From Chromatiales bacterium (GTDB lineage: Bacteria; Pseudomonadota; Gammaproteobacteria; Thiohalomonadales; Thiohalomonadaceae): 64,000 bases of DNA. Position 1 is the stretch's first letter; each line of letters starts with the position of its first letter. The notes beneath the pieces are model-generated. The model made no database searches. It was not told the origin of the DNA and worked only from the letters and a program-made list of their open reading frames with translations. The stretch covers positions 1 through 64,000 of the forward strand of contig JAOUQQ010000002.1 in the NCBI GenBank assembly GCA_029879245.1. Reading direction: 5' to 3'. The position numbers and the translations under genes were made by a program. Below are positions 63,828 to 64,000 of the stretch, piece by piece.

Positions 63828-64000
63828 AGCGAGATGCATATCAGCACTGCTGCTCTGCAGCACGGCAGCGACTGCCGCCACCCCAACGGCGCTGTTTCCC
63901 GACGACCCGATGCGCCCGCCGGCCACAAAGGCGATGAGCAGCACGGCCCCATCGGGCACCAGGCAGCGCCGCGAGGCGTTACAGCTCAATGCGGTACGCA
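63820..64000 (+). CDS. mshK: MshK-like protein (partial, 3' end outside window)
   Basis: The GTG at 63820 overlaps mshJ's stop by 8 bp and opens a frame with a signal-like ISALLLCSTAATAAT, then PDDPMRPPA, the 'DPxRPP' segment of MshK/PilP-like proteins. It continues out of the window. The position after mshJ supports it. Confidence 0.75.
   Translation, partial: MFKARCISALLLCSTAATAATPTALFPDDPMRPPATKAMSSTAPSGTRQRREALQLNAVR

Overview
The window is a densely packed, moderately GC-rich chromosomal segment from a gammaproteobacterium. Evidence for this is the set and order of housekeeping genes (yicC-gmk-rpoZ-spoT, recG, ubiC-ubiA, rph-rdgB-hemW, purE-purK, the >1250-residue single-chain purL) together with a DUF3549-type protein, TruC, Rof and the start of an MSHA-type pilus locus. 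A free-living or host-associated sulfur-oxidising or Chromatiales-like lineage would fit, but that placement is inference. No plasmid, prophage, transposase or CRISPR signal was seen.

Layout. 0-7 kb: tail of an EAL protein, a lipoprotein, a SulP anion transporter, purE-purK and a large membrane GGDEF-EAL protein. 7-14 kb (minus strand): an inositol-monophosphatase-like enzyme, an SCP2-like protein, then a tightly overlapping four-gene envelope operon (7TM-transglutaminase, RimK-like ATP-grasp ligase, TPR protein, outer-membrane beta-barrel). 14-18 kb: purL. 18-26 kb: small envelope proteins, a decayed duplicate of a receiver-like gene beside its intact copy, a membrane-tethered RRM protein, DUF3549, TruC, a LOG-family enzyme and YjdF, ending at tRNA-Asp(GUC). 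26.3-35.4 kb (minus strand): a four-gene operon dominated by two very large proteins of unknown function (1113 aa with a Tat-type signal, 1387 aa without a signal) followed by two lipoproteins, one resembling a metzincin that has lost its catalytic Glu. 35.8-37.7 kb: a receiver/histidine-kinase-like protein without its phospho-acceptor His and a DUF4388-receiver protein. 37.7-42.8 kb: TauE/SafE, VanZ-like, UppP, two methyltransferases and a pteridine-reductase-like SDR. 42.9-49.5 kb: SPOR protein behind a consensus CRP-type site, the rph-rdgB-hemW-rof operon, and a PP2C/Ser-Thr kinase pair. 49.6-59 kb: yicC-gmk-rpoZ-spoT, two tandem bacteriohemerythrins, ridA, recG, ubiC and a UbiA homologue with degraded Asp-rich motifs. 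59.2-61.4 kb: an AT-rich array of five small, mostly membrane, orphan genes with two nearly identical ~77-bp palindromic repeats. 61.5-64 kb: mshI, a PilN-like gene, mshJ and the beginning of mshK.

The parts most likely to hold undescribed biology are the 26.3-35.4 kb operon, the 8.5-14.0 kb peptide-ligase/transglutaminase envelope operon, and the AT-rich small-gene array with its palindromes. The rest is largely recognisable core metabolism (purine synthesis, nucleotide house-cleaning, ppGpp control, ubiquinone synthesis) and c-di-GMP or two-component signalling.
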